From contig RFUP01000141.1 of assembly GCA_009922885.1 (NCBI GenBank), positions 1 through 6,353 of the forward strand: a stretch of 6,353 nt of DNA, read 5' to 3'. Origin of the DNA: Paracoccaceae bacterium (GTDB lineage: Bacteria > Pseudomonadota > Alphaproteobacteria > Rhodobacterales > Rhodobacteraceae). Shown here piece after piece: positions 4,610 through 6,353 of the stretch. Below the pieces are notes generated by a model. It searched no databases, was not told the origin of the DNA, and saw nothing but the letters and a program-made list of their open reading frames with translations. How positions within the stretch are numbered: position 1 is the first letter of the stretch; each line of letters opens with the position of its first letter. A program made the position numbers and the translations under genes.

Positions 4610-6353
4610 TCAACCTGCGGCGCGTTTATCGGGCTGGAAGCCGATCCGGTCGGAGACCGTGAAGCGCCCCCCTTGAGGCGTTCGATCTTCCCGTCCCGCA
4701 GCAGCACGCCGAAGTGGCGCAACCCGTCCTCGCGGTTGAACTCCTGTCCTTCGATCAGGCGCGCCTTGTTCATCAATTGAGGGCGCGAAAATTCCGGGCG
4801 GCCTTCGACGAAAGACAGATAGGCGGCGGCGGCCTCAAGAACTTCGGCCAGAGACTTCACGCCCTTTTCCGACGCATATTCAGCAAACCCGCCAGCGGGC
4901 GCGTCGACTTGGGGCGCAGGTTGCGCTTGCGAAGGAGCACGAGAGAGCGTCGGTGCCTGTACCTCCATCACGGTCACGCGGCGCGGGCGCACGGGAACCA
5001 CGGTGCCTGCACCGGCAGACGCGCTTGGCACATCGATGCGCTGCTCTGCCACGAGTTTGAGCGGTGCCGGGCGATCTTCGCCGGGGCGGCGCGTGCTCGC
5101 GCCACCGGAAACAACCGGGCGACGCGGGCGCACGACAGACGCCAAATCCTCGCGATAGGGGGCCGCAGACGGCTCGGGCTTCAGCACGCCCCCTTCCTGC
5201 TTTTCGGCCTTCGTCGCGGCCACTGCGGCGCGAAGATGGCCAATCGCGCTGCGGCGGTGGGTGCTTTCCGGCTCGTCCATTTCGGAAATGGTCTTGGCCA
5301 TCAGGCGCATCACGTCGCGGTCGGCGTTGGCTTCTGCGAAATGCGGTGCAGCGGGCGTAGCAGATTGCGCCGCTTCCGGCTCATCGTCGAAATCGTCATC
5401 CTCGAAGTCTTCGTCGTCGTAAGCCTCGTCTTCAAAATCTTCGTCGTCGAAGTCTTCTTCTTGAAGGTCGTCCTGACGCTCAGCGAACAGCGAGTCCACC
5501 TGTTCGTCATCGTCTTCATCCAGTTCGTCGAAGGTGAAGTCTTCCTCGGTGGTATCCGCGATTTCCGCCTCAACCTCGGCCAGTTCGCGGGCGAGCTCTG
5601 CTTCTTCTTCGTCGGAAAGGCTGGAGGCAACGGCTGCCGGAGCTTCGGCCACGGCATTGCCCTCGTCTTCCGGCGCTTCCTCGATGGCGCCGCGACGAAT
5701 TGCGGCTTCGAGATCGGCCTTCTTCACCTTGAGAACGCGGGCGCGCACAGGCTGAACGGCTTCAAGGGGGGCGTCATCGCTTTCGGCTTCGATCTGGGGC
5801 TCAGCCAGTTTCGCTGATGCTTTGGTCATCAGGCGATCCAGAATGGCGTCGAGATCATCGTCACCCTCGGAATTCTCGACTTTCGGCTCCTGATCGGCGG
5901 CCAAAGGAGCCAGACCAGACCCAACCGGAGCACGGGCTTCGATCGCGGCCTCTTCATCGGCGTCGAACGTCGCATCCTCTTCGGGCTTCTCATCTTCCAA
6001 AAATGCGTCTTCCACCCCTACTTCTGGGAGCGTCGCGTCCTCTTCGAGAAGGCCCAAATCGATTTCGCTGCCTTCATCCCAAGCGGTGGCGGCGGCCAGC
6101 GACGTTGGCGCTTCAGCATCCTCCATCGGGAGAGGCGTATCGAGATCAAGCTCTTCGGCGTGCTGGTCTTCGAGATACTCTTCGTCTTCGACGAGCAGCG
6201 GCGCAATCTCTTCGACAACGGGGGCTACGGCCGCGACAGGCGCTTCCGGCTCCCGCGAAACCACAGCGCGGATACGTTCGAGCTTCGCAGCCATTGCAAC
6301 CGGATCGGGGGCCGCCGCCTGTTGGGGCTGGGGCTGCGGTGCAGGTGTGGAAA
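4610..6353 (-). CDS. Large acidic Rhodobacterales protein, 5' partial, with frameshift near the 3' end
   Basis: The gene enters from beyond 6353; the frame is open to the window edge through a Pro/Gln/Ala-rich stretch, so an ATG at 6294 is internal. The visible product (about 580 residues) is dominated by Asp/Glu. It includes an acidic repeat-like tract at about 5374-5465 (units such as EDFDDEDFEDE), then an Arg/Pro-rich linker, then a compact C-terminal domain (about 4610-4860) with LAEVLEAAAAYLSFVEGR, FSRPQLM and REDGLRHFGVLLRDGKIE. I recognise this C-terminal layout from a conserved Rhodobacterales protein sometimes auto-annotated as chemotaxis protein CheA. No histidine kinase domain is visible here, and the function is unknown. 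At the six-G run (4667-4672) the frame must shift by -1 to reach RFTVSDRIGFQPDKRAAG and a TGA at 4610-4612. Without the shift the frame runs to 4498, through a terminator and into the trmO-like start. Confidence 0.75.
4667..4672 (-). other. Frameshift site: six-G run in the acidic-protein gene
   Basis: On the minus strand the coding sequence reads CTC AAG GGG GGC GCT here. One more G, or a -1 slip on G-GGG-GGC, gives AAG GGG GGG CGC TTC. That continues into a plausible C-terminus ending 24 nt before a strong terminator. A sequencing or assembly error in a homopolymer is the simplest cause. A real mutation, phase-variable tract or slippage site is also possible. Confidence 0.8.

Noticed and set aside
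3927..4676. Plus-strand open frame spanning the tRNA-like gene and the antisense of trmO
   Set aside because: It passes through a structured RNA gene and the full trmO-like gene on the other strand, with no family-like sequence.
5374..5465. Possible CRISPR or DNA tandem array
   Set aside because: The repeats are short, imperfect and codon-phased within an open frame, and are explained by the acidic protein tract.
4714..5817. Plus-strand open frame of 367 codons, hydrophobic in the middle
   Set aside because: It is the mirror of the acidic gene: antisense of GAA/GAT/GAC/GAG codons yields Phe/Val/Ile/Leu, which explains the apparent membrane-like composition.

Overview
The window looks like chromosomal DNA from an alphaproteobacterium of the Rhodobacteraceae/Roseobacter group. 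The reasons are high GC, codon use biased to G/C in the third position, and genes of types I recognise from that group: a DUF2927 lipoprotein beside TelA and XpaC, and an acidic Rhodobacterales protein with a conserved C-terminal tail. The assignment rests on protein recognition and is not a database result.

Layout. From 3176 down to 1, on the minus strand, lies a tightly packed operon. It runs: a 27-residue single-span membrane peptide (3093-3176), an XpaC-family membrane protein (2221-3093), a TelA-family protein (998-2197), a DUF2927 lipoprotein (37-987), and the first four codons of another gene leaving the window (12-1). Spacings are a 1-nt overlap, 23 nt, 10 nt and 24 nt, so co-transcription is likely. 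XpaC and TelA proteins also neighbour each other in Firmicutes and are linked to envelope or toxic-agent stress. This operon is probably an envelope-associated module with a soluble coiled-coil partner (TelA), a membrane partner (XpaC), a lipoprotein, and possibly an SPFH-type protein next.

The divergent intergenic region (3177-3370) holds a perfect hairpin followed by a motif that I recall as recurrent in Rhodobacterales intergenic DNA. A secreted TPR protein (3371-3913, plus strand) follows it. At 3964-4040 is a tRNA-like gene on the plus strand: perfect acceptor and T arms with encoded CCA, a UAA (Leu) anticodon, no long variable arm, and a poor D stem. It directly abuts the stop codon of a convergent TrmO/TsaA-type tRNA methyltransferase gene (4041-4514, minus).

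Upstream of that gene on the minus strand, a strong intrinsic terminator (4557-4589) follows a large, very acidic protein gene that enters from beyond 6353. As sequenced, this gene is out of frame at a run of six G (4667-4672). Shifting by -1 there restores a family-like C-terminus and a stop at 4610, just before the terminator. The unshifted frame instead reads through the terminator into the start of the trmO-like gene.

The two observations most worth following are the unusual class-I UAA tRNA next to a tRNA-modification gene, and the homopolymer frameshift.
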